64,000 nucleotides of DNA from Capillidium heterosporum (Eukaryota; Entomophthoromycota; Entomophthoromycetes; Entomophthorales; Capillidiaceae), in NCBI GenBank assembly GCA_016630905.1, contig WBMQ01000007.1, positions 1,364,001 through 1,428,000 of the forward strand, in the 5' to 3' direction. The notes under the pieces are model-generated. The model did no database searches. It was not told where the DNA came from and was given only the letters and a program-made list of their open reading frames with translations. The translations under genes were made by a program, and so were the position numbers. Below are positions 1 through 10,366 of this stretch, in pieces (position 1 is the first letter of the stretch; every line of letters begins with the position of its first letter).

Positions 1-1487
1 CGTTGTGAGGGGAAGACGATTCATTTTGACAGACTGAGGCGTTTGAAATGGTAGTAGTCTCGTGGTGAGTAGATGTAGGGGGATCATTTGTGGCTGATTC
101 ATTGGCAGGTTGCGTTTTAACATGATGTGATAGGCGTTCTGGGATGATGTATGGTTTATAGCGAGATTGTGAAGAGGGGATAGAGTTTTTGTTAGCAGGT
201 GTTGACCCGTTGTGAGGGGAAGACGACTCATTCTGACAGACTGAGGCGTTTGGGATGGTGGTGGTCTCGTGGTGAGTAGATGTAGGGGGATCATTTGTGG
301 CTGGCTCATTGGCAGGCTGTGTTTTAGCAGGATGAGATAGGTGTTCTGGGATGGTGTATGGTTTATATTGAGAGGATGCCAGGCGTACAGTTGATTTAGC
401 TGCTTCCAAAGAAGCTTTAGGCCTGGATTCAGCCGGAGGAAGTGAGTTATCCTCGGTGTTGGATATAGGACTGCATGGCTTGAGTTCAGGTGGAAGGGCT
501 GAAGGTTTTTTAACGTCGGGGTTGGGTATAAGCTTGCGCAGCTCGAGATTGCGAGGGGCTCTGCTCCACATTTCATTGGATGAGGATTTGAATTCAGCCA
601 ACTCCTCAGGCGTAAGCAAGCTAGCTAGGTCAATTTTCATAATAGGGTTTTCTTCCAACTCAAGCGTGAAAGCGATGTTGTCAATTAAGTTCGCAAGTTC
701 CAGTCGAGATTCGCGGTAGTATTCCTTGCAATGAATTCCTTCGATTGCAGCTTTTATGAGTTGATTCATCAGGTCCATTGGAAGTTTGTGCTCGCGGATA
801 TCCTTGCATAATGGTCCAATCACCATGATACTCACGGACTGGATAATGAAGGGTTTGAAATAGGGGTCAAGCACATTGGCAATTGGGTCCATCACGTAAG
901 GTGACGAATCCTGGCCGTCGTCAAGTGAGAAAGTTTCCTTGAGCCCGAGGCAGAAGAATTCGAGAAAATGATCGCGCAAGTCGCCAGGGACTTGATCATG
1001 CAAGAGCTCTTTGTAAATTGAGTTGACCATTTCGGCCTTGAGACTGTTTCCCGAAACCTTCTTCAACAGCAGGTGGGTTGATTTAACTAGCTGTTGGACC
1101 ATTTTATAGTAAGGTTTTAAACGGTACCATTCGATCTCCTCCCACCTCTTGATAAAAATCTTGAAAAACCCTGTTAAGAAAACTTCGGCGGTTTCGAAAT
1201 CGAAGGCATGCACCATCTCTGGTAGTTTGGCTGCAAGCTCCAGCTGCGCTAAAGGGATGGGGGACAACAGGAAGTATTGAAAAACCCCTTCGAAAATAAG
1301 GAAGGCAATACGGAGCGTCATGCACTCAAAGCTTGAAAAGAATGCTACGAATGACTTAACTGCATCTTTAGTCATAGCAGGATCTTAACATATTTAGTCA
1401 AGGAAAATAGAAAGGGTTACCTGAGGAGTTTAGTTTTCTAGTGAATCTTCGAATCCTATCAATGTCTGAAGGAATTGGTGCGGACAT
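1..1487 (-). CDS. RRP1/Nop52 rRNA-processing protein, left copy, cut by window edge
   Basis: This is the mirror copy of the gene at 6039-8239. The start codon is at 1487-1485, followed by a 67-nt first exon and one short intron (about 1384-1420). The long second exon carries the RRP1/Nop52 domain and then the first proline/serine-rich repeats. The window ends within the second 69-residue repeat, so the C-terminus is not visible. No disabling change is seen in the visible part, so both copies may be functional. The family acts in the nucleolus in processing 27S pre-rRNA for the 60S subunit. Known: family role. Seen: near identity with the right copy. Unknown: whether the 3' end is complete. 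Confidence 0.85.
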
Positions 1488-1494
1488 TTTGGAT

Positions 1495-1740
1495 GTTTTG
1501 TATATTGACTAATGTAAGTTTATGTTGGTAAGTTTGTATATTGATAATGTAAGTTTGTATATTGATTAATGTAAGTTTGTATATTGACTAATGTAAGTTT
1601 GTATATTGATTAATGTAATTTGTATTGTTAAGTTTTGTGTATTGACTTAATGTAAGTTTGTATATTGACTAATGTAAGTTTGTATTGGTAAGTTTTGTAT
1701 ATTGATTAATGTAGGTTTGTGTTGGTAAGTTGAGTTTACG
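1495..1740. repeat. About 22-bp promoter minisatellite, left copy
   Basis: Tandem imperfect units of the type GTATATTGATTAATGTAAGTTT lie immediately upstream of the left RRP1 start codon. The same array occurs at about 5800-6030 upstream of the right copy, with single-base differences and indels between the two. It covers the expected promoter and 5' leader. Whether it has a regulatory role cannot be told from sequence. Confidence 0.85.
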
Positions 1741-2524
1741 TTTCAATTTAAGGCAGAGTTAGTTCTTCAAATCCAAGAGTTTGCAAACGTAATTGCTTTG
1801 GTGATTGGCTACAGAAATCATTTATATCATTTTGCAAGGGTAAAATTTTAGCAGACTAGTTGATAGAAAAGCTTGGCTAGTTTACTGCGACTGTGACGCA
1901 GAATAGTGTTTTGTGAAACGAATCATGACTCTTCAAGTTAGCCAATTACTTAAAAGTGTTTGTTTTCTCACTAAATTTCATTTCAGCTTTTCAATTTCGA
2001 GAATAACTTGGGTTCAAAATTGGTGGAGAATGGTGATTCTAAAAACCTTCAACTTTCTATTCAACTTTTGATGTTGCAATTTTTCAGATAACTTCAACTA
2101 AAGTATGGAGTTTTGACAATATCCGTAAGGGTATTCTATTATTATACTTCCTTTTTAGACTATTTTTAGAACATATATTAATTTTTACAAATATAAGTGA
2201 AATATCGAAATGTATTGAGCTTCATCTTAATACCTATCATTGCTACCCTGCCTAACACTACTAATCTCCAACTGTTTCCCTATTAATAACATAATACAAA
2301 CCGCAGTCCACACTATTATATAAGGCATTTTAATTCGAGTTGACTTGCATTTTATATTTAAACTTTATCATCTATTTGTTTATTTTAATTTAATAATAGC
2401 CAACTATAAGCCATATTTAAAAATAAATGTGATGTTATATTATAATGAGTATATTTTCAGTAAAAGAGCTACACTTTTACTAAGATACAATACAAAATTT
2501 ATTATACCTTTGTTAACGTTAAAG

Positions 2525-4671
2525 CTAGACTTTCTTTTGCTTCTTAAGGCAAGCTAAAGAAGTATGGCCAGTACCTTTGTAATTCTTACAAAATTTGTTG
2601 AGATCTGCATTATACTTGGCAGTTATTTCAAATTCAGAAGTAATTCGTTTAAACATCTTGTCGGAGGTTCTCCCACGAGGCTTGGTAAAGGGCTCGGCAG
2701 TTTTACCAGTAAATTGTTGATCAAGCCCTTGCATAGTGGTGATATGACGCTCAAGATCAAGAAGAAGGGCGAAGCATAAAAGGGCTTGTTGTTGCTGGAG
2801 CAGGAGTTGAAAGCTTCAATCAAGGGTGCAAGGTAGTTGTCAACAACTGTTTCAACAGAGTTTGCATTGAAATTTTTTTTCCAACGAAGCTTTCGAATCG
2901 AGGAAATACCGGACCGCCATTATATGCTCACAAGGTAAACCATTCTGAGAAGGAAAGTAGCAATGGCAAAAAGTTTTATCACCAGCATACAAAGTAACAG
3001 TTGCATTCTTGGACGAATCACTCTTCTCGGTAGCTATGAAGGTATCAGCAGCTATTGGGTGGTATACACTCTTAATTCAATACGAGCATGGCGAAGTTTA
3101 ACTTTAGATGTTAATCAGGTTAAATAAGCAAAATTTACCTTGAAGCTTAACTAGAATCGTTTTAGAGAGCTTGCAGTCCATTTCTTTTAGAAATTAAATG
3201 GTCAAAAGATTAACTCCATTTTTAATACTAAGGGAATCAAGGCGGAGGTGTTGAATCTTCTTTGTATCGAGGTACTCATCGGTGACCTTAATAAGCTCTG
3301 CAATGGTAAGCTTCTGTTGTAACTTTTTGCGATCTAGAAATAATTTCAATGAAGCATTCGTTGATTCACAGGCAGAGGAGGAGTTCCAAGAATGGGTAAA
3401 GAACTTTTTGGTATAGCAGACAGCAAACTGCTCTTCATCTAAAAATATGCATGTAGTTTTTTTAGTAGCATCACTCTTAAGGGCGCTTTCAAACTGCTTC
3501 TTGAGGCGTTTATATTTGTCTTCAGTGAGAGTATAAAGGAGATTATGAAGATAGGTGTGTAGTTTTGCAGTGTTGGTTTGCACTTTGGTTGCCGCATCAA
3601 TCTTCTTTTTGTCATTGCTAAAATCGACCTTGGCTTCTTCGTCATTTATCAACGTTCTGACTAGTTTAGCTGGATCAGATTCCTTCAAATCTTTAATAAA
3701 GGTTGTAAGGTTGTTAAACTTGTGCCATATGCATAGTAAATGGATAAATTTTGGGAATATTGTTTGGATACTAATGGCAAGTTGATCGTCCGAATCCGAA
3801 AAAACCGTTTAACGCTAATTGTAGAGTTGCACTCAGTTAAAAAATCGTTGATGAGCTTGAAAGTGTTGATGTACCCCGTCTTGTTTTCGCGTGCAAGTAC
3901 CAGGTAGCAAATAGGTAGTATTCTATAATGTTTATTCATAACCGTTACATTGAATATTGCAAAATTTGAAGCTAATATATTGTAAGTGCAATCAACAGAA
4001 AGGACATCAGTGATATCAGACTTGGTTAATTGGATTTGCTCAGAGTTGATCCAAATAACCGTCTGCAACCCCTATGTCTCAGAATCTAAAGTTTGGTAGA
4101 CCATGCGAATATAGTAGTTTTCGTCCTCCAAGATCTTGTATAGCTGCTGAATTTCAGTAAGCTTTGGAATTAAACCCATTTTTATCCTATTTTTATAACA
4201 AATATTATGGATTAGATTAGAATTCTTAAGGAAAAGATTATAGTTATGTGAAACGACTTTAACTGCTTCCCCAGAAGTGCAACCATTGTAATAGCTTTCA
4301 ATCATCTTGGATATTTCAACAGCCGAAATCTTCAGGTCTTCGTCGGATTTGAGTGGGCCATGATTATGCTCAAAATTAGGCTTGGATACAGTAACTGTTT
4401 TATAACCAATTCCTTTGTTAACATCCCTGTCAATAATTAGGGTAAACCTAACTTTACGTCTGTGCTTCTCGTGATGGGAAGTACCTGGGAGATCTCCATT
4501 TTCCAACTGTTTGTTGGAAATCTCTTTGATGTCAATGCATCTCTCCTGACTGGCACATCGAAAGTAAATATAGACCTTGCCGTTCTTGGGACTTGCTTTA
4601 TATTTATTAGCTCTAAATCCATTTGAAGTGTTCAAGAGTGCAACTGCCTGTTCTGCAATTTCCAAGTTCAA
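2525..4671 (-). mobile_element. Decayed Mutator-like (MULE) transposase
   Basis: Coding remnants of a MULE-family DNA transposase fill the loop between the two inverted arms. In order along the minus strand: a FAR1/WRKY-GCM1-type zinc cluster (C-x5-C followed by HNH, about 4330-4600); the DDE core with D in VDCTY (about 3990) and D in SDSDDQ (about 3790); E in CESTN (about 3360); a SWIM finger of the form CHC...CEH (about 2915-2975); and a C-terminal zinc knuckle with one cysteine replaced by tyrosine (CKNY, about 2560). The frame has an in-frame TAG near 4074 and a -1 change near a run of six T at about 3805, so it is not an intact gene. Catalytic residues are still recognisable. The element could be the source of the long inverted repeats. 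Confidence 0.8.
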
Positions 4672-4735
4672 AAACTGCGACTTATACCAAAACTTACTAA
4701 TAAAATATTCAAAACGTGGCTGTTATAAAAATACC

Positions 4736-5047
4736 TTAAGTGGTAGTCATATTTGTTTCGTTTATTAATAAACTCACCATTGGTATTACTAGGGGGCTTT
4801 GTTTTCTATTATTATTCTTTTCGGAAATGATGTTGGATAAATTGGAATTATCTTCGTCATCTACAAGATCAATAGCCTGCTCATCAGAGTCTAATACTGG
4901 CGAATCGAGCAGTGATACCTGTACTGAAGTGCTATTATTTTCATGAATTAGTTGTTGATTGGAGTTGTTTGAGATCCCTTTGATAAGATTGACGGGTGCC
5001 TGGGCCATTTCCTTTGAGATAAACAAGGATGATAGTTCCAAGGTCAA
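4736..5047 (-). other. Open frame upstream of the MULE transposase, unrecognised
   Basis: An acidic, Asn/Ser-rich reading frame of 103 codons lies just upstream of the transposase zinc cluster, on the same strand. No domain is recognised. It may be the N-terminal exon or accessory region of the MULE gene, or chance. It sits entirely in the single-copy loop between the inverted arms. Confidence 0.3.
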
Positions 5048-5322
5048 CTACTTGATCAGACTCAGTATTAATATCGTTACACAAACCTTTTATTCTAGCA
5101 GCCTCACTATAAGGCTTTTCTACTATTGCGAAATAAACCTTAAAAGACACTTGCATTCTATATAAAAATAAAATTGCATCTATTAGGAACAATATACATT
5201 TAAATATTATATCTGTTTGTTTTGCTGATAAATTTAATATTTTGATTTATATATATATATCACTTTGATCACTTTGAAATCAAGGAAAGCTATACATACT
5301 ACAATCTTTACTATAGTAGCAT

Positions 5323-7525
5323 TTTCACTTATATTTGTAAAAATTAATATATGTTCTAAAAATAGTCTAAAAAGGAAGTATAATAATAGAATACCCTTAC
5401 GGATATTGTCAAAACTCCATACTTTAGTTGAAGTTATCTGAAAAATTGCAACATCAAAAGTTGAATAGAAAGTTGAAGGTTTTTAGAATCACCATTCTCC
5501 ACCAATTTTGAACCCAAGTTATTCTCGAAATTGAAAAGCTGAAATGAAATTTAGTGAGAAAACAAACACTTTTAAGTAATTGGCTAACTTGAAGAGTCAT
5601 GATTCGTTTCACAAAACACTATTCTGCGTCACAGTCGCAGTAAACTAGCCAAGCTTTTCTATCAACTAGTCTGCTAAAATTTTACCCTTGCAAAATGATA
5701 TAAATGATTTCTGTAGCCAATCACCAAAGCAATTACGTTTGCAAACTCTTGGATTTGAAGAACTAACTCTGCCTTAAATTGAAACGTAAACTCAACTTAC
5801 CAACACAAACCTACATTAATCAATATACAAAACTTACCAATACAAACTTACATTAGTCAATATACAAACTTACATTAGTCAATACACAAAACTTAACAAT
5901 ACAAATTTACATTAATCAATATACAAACTTACATTAATCAATATACAAACTTACATTAATCAATATACAAACTTACATTAATCAATATACAAACTTACCA
6001 ACATAAACTTACATTAGTCAATATACAAAACATCCAAAATGTCCGCACCAATTCCTTCAGACATTGATAGGATTCGAAGATTCACTAGAAAACTAAACTC
6101 CTCAGGTAACCCTTTCTATTTTCCTTGACTAAATATGTTAAGATCCTGCTATGACTAAAGATGCAGTTAAGTCATTCGTAGCATTCTTTTCAAGCTTTGA
6201 GTGCATGACGCTCCGTATTGCCTTCCTTATTTTCGAAGGGGTTTTTCAATACTTCCTGTTGTCCCCCATCCCTTTAGCGCAGCTGGAGCTTGCAGCCAAA
6301 CTACCAGAGATGGTGCATGCCTTCGATTTCGAAACCGCCGAAGTTTTCTTAACAGGGTTTTTCAAGATTTTTATCAAGAGGTGGGAGGAGATCGAATGGT
6401 ACCGTTTAAAACCTTACTATAAAATGGTCCAACAGCTAGTTAAATCAACCCACCTGCTGTTGAAGAAGGTTTCGGGAAACAGTCTCAAGGCCGAAATGGT
6501 CAACTCAATTTACAAAGAGCTCTTGCATGATCAAGTCCCTGGCGACTTGCGCGATCATTTTCTCGAATTCTTCTGCCTCGGGCTCAAGGAAACTTTCTCA
6601 CTTGACGACGGCCAGGATTCGTCACCTTACGTGATGGACCCAATTGCCAATGTGCTTGACCCCTATTTCAAACCCTTCATTATCCAGTCCGTGAGTATCA
6701 TGGTGATTGGACCATTATGCAAGGATATCCGCGAGCACAAACTTCCAATGGACCTGATGAATCAACTCATAAAAGCTGCAATCGAAGGAATTCATTGCAA
6801 GGAATACTACCGCGAATCTCGACTGGAACTTGCGAACTTAATTGACAACATCGCTTTCACGCTTGAGTTGGAAGAAAACCCTATTATGAAAATTGACCTA
6901 GCTAGCTTGCTTACGCCTGAGGAGTTGGCTGAATTCAAATCCTCATCCAATGAAATGTGGAGCAGAGCCCCTCGCAATCTCGAGCTGCGCAAGCTTATAC
7001 CCAACCCCGACGTTAAAAAACCTTCAGCCCTTCCACCTGAACTCAAGCCATGCAGTCCTATATCCAACACCGAGGATAACTCACTTCCTCCGGCTGAATC
7101 CAGGCCTAAAGCTTCTTTGGAAGCAGCTAAATCAACTGTACGCCTGGCATCCTCTCAATATAAACCATACACCATCCCAGAACACCTATCTCATCCTGCT
7201 AAAACACAGCCTGCCAATGAGCCAGCCACAAATGATCCCCCTACATCTACTCACCACGAGACCACCACCATCCCAAACGCCTCAGTCTGTCAGAATGAGT
7301 CGTCTTCCCCTCACAACGGATCAACACCTGCTAACAAAAACTCTATCCCCTCTTCACAATCTCGCTATAAACCATACATCATCCCAGAACGCCTATCACA
7401 TCATGTTAAAACGCAACCTGCCAATGAATCAGCCACAAATGATCCCCCTACATCTACTCACCACGAGACTACTACCATTTCAAACGCCTCAGTCTGTCAA
7501 AATGAATCGTCTTCCCCTCACAACG
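5323..7525. repeat. Right arm of the long inverted repeat
   Basis: Mirror of 1-2202. It includes the RRP1 promoter, first exon, intron and most of the second exon. The arm may continue outward past 7525, because its partner leaves the window there. Arm identity is close to 100 percent in coding sequence, which points to recent origin or continuing gene conversion. Confidence 0.95.
5800..6030. repeat. About 22-bp promoter minisatellite, right copy
   Basis: Imperfect tandem units (ACATTAATCAATATACAAACTT on this strand) end a few bases before the RRP1 start codon at 6039. It is the counterpart of the array at 1495-1740. Small differences between the two copies are concentrated here, as expected for slippage-prone tandem repeats. 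Confidence 0.85.
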
Positions 7526-8239
7526 GGTCAGCACCTGCTAAAAAAAGCCCTATTCCCTCTCCACAATCTCGCTATAAACCATACATCATCCCAGAACGCC
7601 TATCTCATCCTGGCAAAGCTCTGCCTATCAACGAATCAACTATCGATAAACCCCTTATGCATACTCACTTTGAGTCTACTATCAACCCACATGTCTCAAT
7701 CGATCAGGATGAACCAGCTTCAGCTTACAATGAATCGATGTCTACTGACAAAAACCCTATTATCGCCTCTATGCCTACCCACCTTGAGTCTACTGCTATC
7801 CCTTACATCTCAGTCAGCCAGGACGGATCGGCTTCATCTAACAACGAGCCAGCACCTAACGATCAAAAACCTGTCATTACTAATAAGAAGCAAGTTAGGT
7901 GGAGAGATGAAGATCTTGAAGGTCAAAGTAAGTTTTTGAACTTGGTCATAGATACTAACTTTTCAACTAGATCTTATAGTACCTGGTAATACCAATGCTA
8001 CGAGCCAAATGAACCGCAAAATACACCCTGTCAAAGGAATACTAAAGCCTTCAACCTGGCCGACTGTTACCAACGCAGCCGATAAACAAAAAGACGATGG
8101 TATAAAAGCCAATGAAGCTGATCAGCTTTATGACAATGATTTACAAGTTAGTGGTGTCTATAAACGGGAAGCTGAGGAAGAATCTTCCAATTTCGACTTC
8201 GAACTCGAATCCATCCAGTCCAAGAAGCAGAAGCACTAA
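6039..8239 (+). CDS. RRP1/Nop52-like nucleolar rRNA-processing protein
   Basis: Three exons: 6039-6105, 6143-7927 and 7980-8239, giving 703 residues in one frame. Residues up to about 250 match the RRP1/Nop52 helical domain, recognised from the pattern of aromatic and LA-rich helices and the RW-E-I-WYRLKPYYK region. The family processes pre-rRNA for the large subunit in the nucleolus. The middle is low complexity with 69-residue proline/serine/threonine repeats starting near SQYKPY (7153), SRYKPY (7360) and SRYKPY (7567). Near the C-terminus are KQVRW (about residue 606) and GILK (about residue 637), which fit the RVxF and SILK consensus for protein phosphatase 1 docking. The protein ends in a basic SKKQKH tail. 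The second intron uses the acceptor at 7979; the earlier AG at 7970 would give an immediate stop. Confidence 0.8.
7153..7720 (+). repeat. 207-bp in-frame tandem repeats inside RRP1
   Basis: The phrase TAAACCATAC recurs at 7161, 7368 and 7575, exactly 207 bp (69 codons) apart. The first two units are strongly similar and the third soon diverges. They encode a disordered YKPYIIPERLSH...ATNDPPTSTHHE-type segment. The repeats are also present in the left arm. Confidence 0.9.
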
Positions 8240-8316
8240 TGCCTCAACCTATCTATGTATTGCATCCTTATCCAAACGAGGGATCTTCTGACTTTGAACC
8301 CAAACTCACCCAATCT

Positions 8317-9370
8317 AAGAAACAAAAGCACCGATGCACCTACTCATCCATATTCCATACTATCCAATCCTATTTATGCCTTGATGATCCCACTTTACTT
8401 TATCCATCTTACCTTGGACCTACTCAGCCTAAGAAGCAAAAACACCGATGCACCTACCCATCCATATTCCATACTATTCAACCCTATTTATGCCTTGATG
8501 ATCCCACTTTACTTTATCCATCTTATCACACACCTACTCAGTCTAAGAAGCAAAAGCACCGATACATTTACCTATCTATATCATTATCTCAACCTTATTT
8601 TCTCTATCTATCCATCTTATCACACACCTACTCAGTCTAAGAAGCAAAAACACCGATGCACCTACCCATCCATATTCCATACTATTCAACCCTATTTATG
8701 CCTTGATGATCCCACTTTACTTTATCCATCTTACCTTGGACCTACTCAGCCTAAGAAGCAAAAACACCGATGCACCTACCCATCCATATTCCATACTATT
8801 CAACCCTATTTATGCCTTGATGATCCCACTTTACTTTATCCATCTTATCACACACCTACTCAGTCTAAGAAGCAAAAGCACCGATACATTTACCTATCTA
8901 TATCATTATCTCAACCTTATTTTCTCTATCTATCCATCTTATCACACACCTACTCAGTCTAAGAAGCAAAAACACCGATGCACCTACCCATCCATATTCC
9001 ATACTATTCAACCCTATTTATGCCTTGATGATCCCACTTTACTTTATCCATCTTACCTTGGACCTACTCAGCCTAAGAAGCAAAAACACCGATGCACCTA
9101 CCCATCCATATTCCATACTATTCAATCCCTATTTATGCCTTGATGATCCCACTTTACTTTATCCATCTTATCACACACCTACTCAGTCCTAAGAAGCAAA
9201 AGCACCGATACATTTACCTATCTATATCATTATCCCAGCCTTATTTTCTCTATCTATCCATCTTATCACACACCTACTCAGTCTAAGAAGCAAAAACACC
9301 GATGCACCTATCCATCCATATTCCATCCATATTCTATACTATTCAATCCTATTTATGCCTTGATGATCCA
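8317..9370 (+). repeat. Higher-order minisatellite (114+114+94 bp) after RRP1
   Basis: Units beginning at AAGAA(G/A)CAAAA start at 8317, 8431, 8545, 8639, 8753, 8867 and 8961, then at about 9075, 9190 and 9284. Spacings are 114, 114 and 94 bp in a cycle of 322 bp, a higher-order repeat of three monomer types. The first bases of every unit (AAGAAGCAAAA/GCAC) match the end of the RRP1 gene that encodes its KKQKH tail, so the array probably grew from the gene's 3' end. Reading frames through it stay open in more than one frame, a consequence of composition and not evidence of a gene. Confidence 0.9.
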
Positions 9371-10366
9371 GCTTTATTTTTATCCATCTGCCTATCCTAT
9401 CCTTTCTCTTATACTGCTATCAATAAACCTGCTGCTTTTACTTTTTGTTTTATATGTGCATACCAGTAAATTTTTATCTACAACATATCTATAAAGTTGC
9501 TATAATGCAGCTATACGGCAATATATGTGTACATCATATATAAAATTGATGTAACTAATTTTGCAGTCTTCACCGAATTCAACATATCAGCAGTAAACCA
9601 TCACTTTATTGCTCTATACTCCACATACACACTGACTAAGACACTTTCTATCTAGTTTAATTTCCAAATACACTTGGTATACTATGGATTGTAGTATAGC
9701 TACTCTAATATTAAAATAGTCTTATATAAGGAATTGCTATAGGTTAAGAGCAATTATATATCAAGCTATACTTTAAACTTAATAAATAGGTAGTATATAT
9801 CAATATCTATATCTTGATAAGCCACTATAGTGGTTAAGATATTAGATGCTGGAATATTTATTTAGTTTGCAAAATAATATCCTTTTAAAACTCCAGTTTA
9901 GGTTAAATAAAATTTGATATTGTGATATCTATCAGTATATATCAAATACTATTACCCTTTAATATATTATATTTTTCGGAAAGATTATTTTAAAGTCCTG
10001 TATGTATTCATACAAATTGCTAAAAATTCAAGATAATAAACTTTGAATATTGAAAGAAAAACAGCCGGTTGTATAAATATCATATCTATAAGACATATAG
10101 AACAAATATATAGTTAACCATGGTATATATATTAATTTATATGTATAGTAATTCTTCGATATTTGAATCTGTTAACAGTATACAGTCTTTTATAAAAAGA
10201 CTTCTCAAATCGGACTGCTTTAGGGATAGTATAATAGTAGTTATCTAATGTTCGTTCTAAAAACTTTCGTTTTACAAAATTTTATCAATATATTGCCAAA
10301 TGTATACATACTTAATATCGGTTCAATATTTATTCCTTTTTATTATGAACGAAGTCAAAGATAGCA
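9371..10366. other. AT-rich intergenic stretch
   Basis: About 1 kb without a supportable gene between the minisatellite and the 3' end of the first insulysin gene. It contains many short TATA-type words but no repeat, RNA gene or conserved protein signal that I can recognise. Confidence 0.6.

Larger units (their letters stand above)
1..2202. repeat. Left arm of a long inverted repeat
   Basis: This segment is the reverse complement of 5323-7525. Base 1 pairs with about base 7525 and base 2202 with 5323, with only a handful of differences, mostly in the promoter minisatellite. The arm runs off the left edge, so its true length and outer end are unknown. Similarity stops abruptly at the inner end (2202/5323). 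Seen directly: the near identity. Inferred: either very long terminal inverted repeats of the MULE lying between the arms, or a recent inverted duplication of the RRP1 locus. Confidence 0.95.

Noticed and set aside
456-1325. Short frames opposite the RRP1 coding strand, also mirrored at 6201-7070
   Set aside because: They are antisense or out-of-frame shadows of the RRP1 exon, identical in both arms because the DNA is identical.
1495-1740. CRISPR-like array in the 22-bp repeats
   Set aside because: Units are contiguous and imperfect without unique spacers, and the genome is eukaryotic.
3790-4080. Counting the MULE transposase frame breaks as recoding sites
   Set aside because: They are an in-frame stop and a -1 change near a T run, different in type from the host-gene +1 sites, and fit ordinary decay.
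6950-7939. 329-codon frame overlapping RRP1
   Set aside because: Out-of-frame shadow of the repetitive proline/serine region; RRP1 frame has the recognisable domain and splice sites.
8239-9286. Long frames through the minisatellite, one starting at TAATG just after the RRP1 stop
   Set aside because: The repeat has few stops in several frames; 94-bp units break any constant frame. No domain or constraint is seen.
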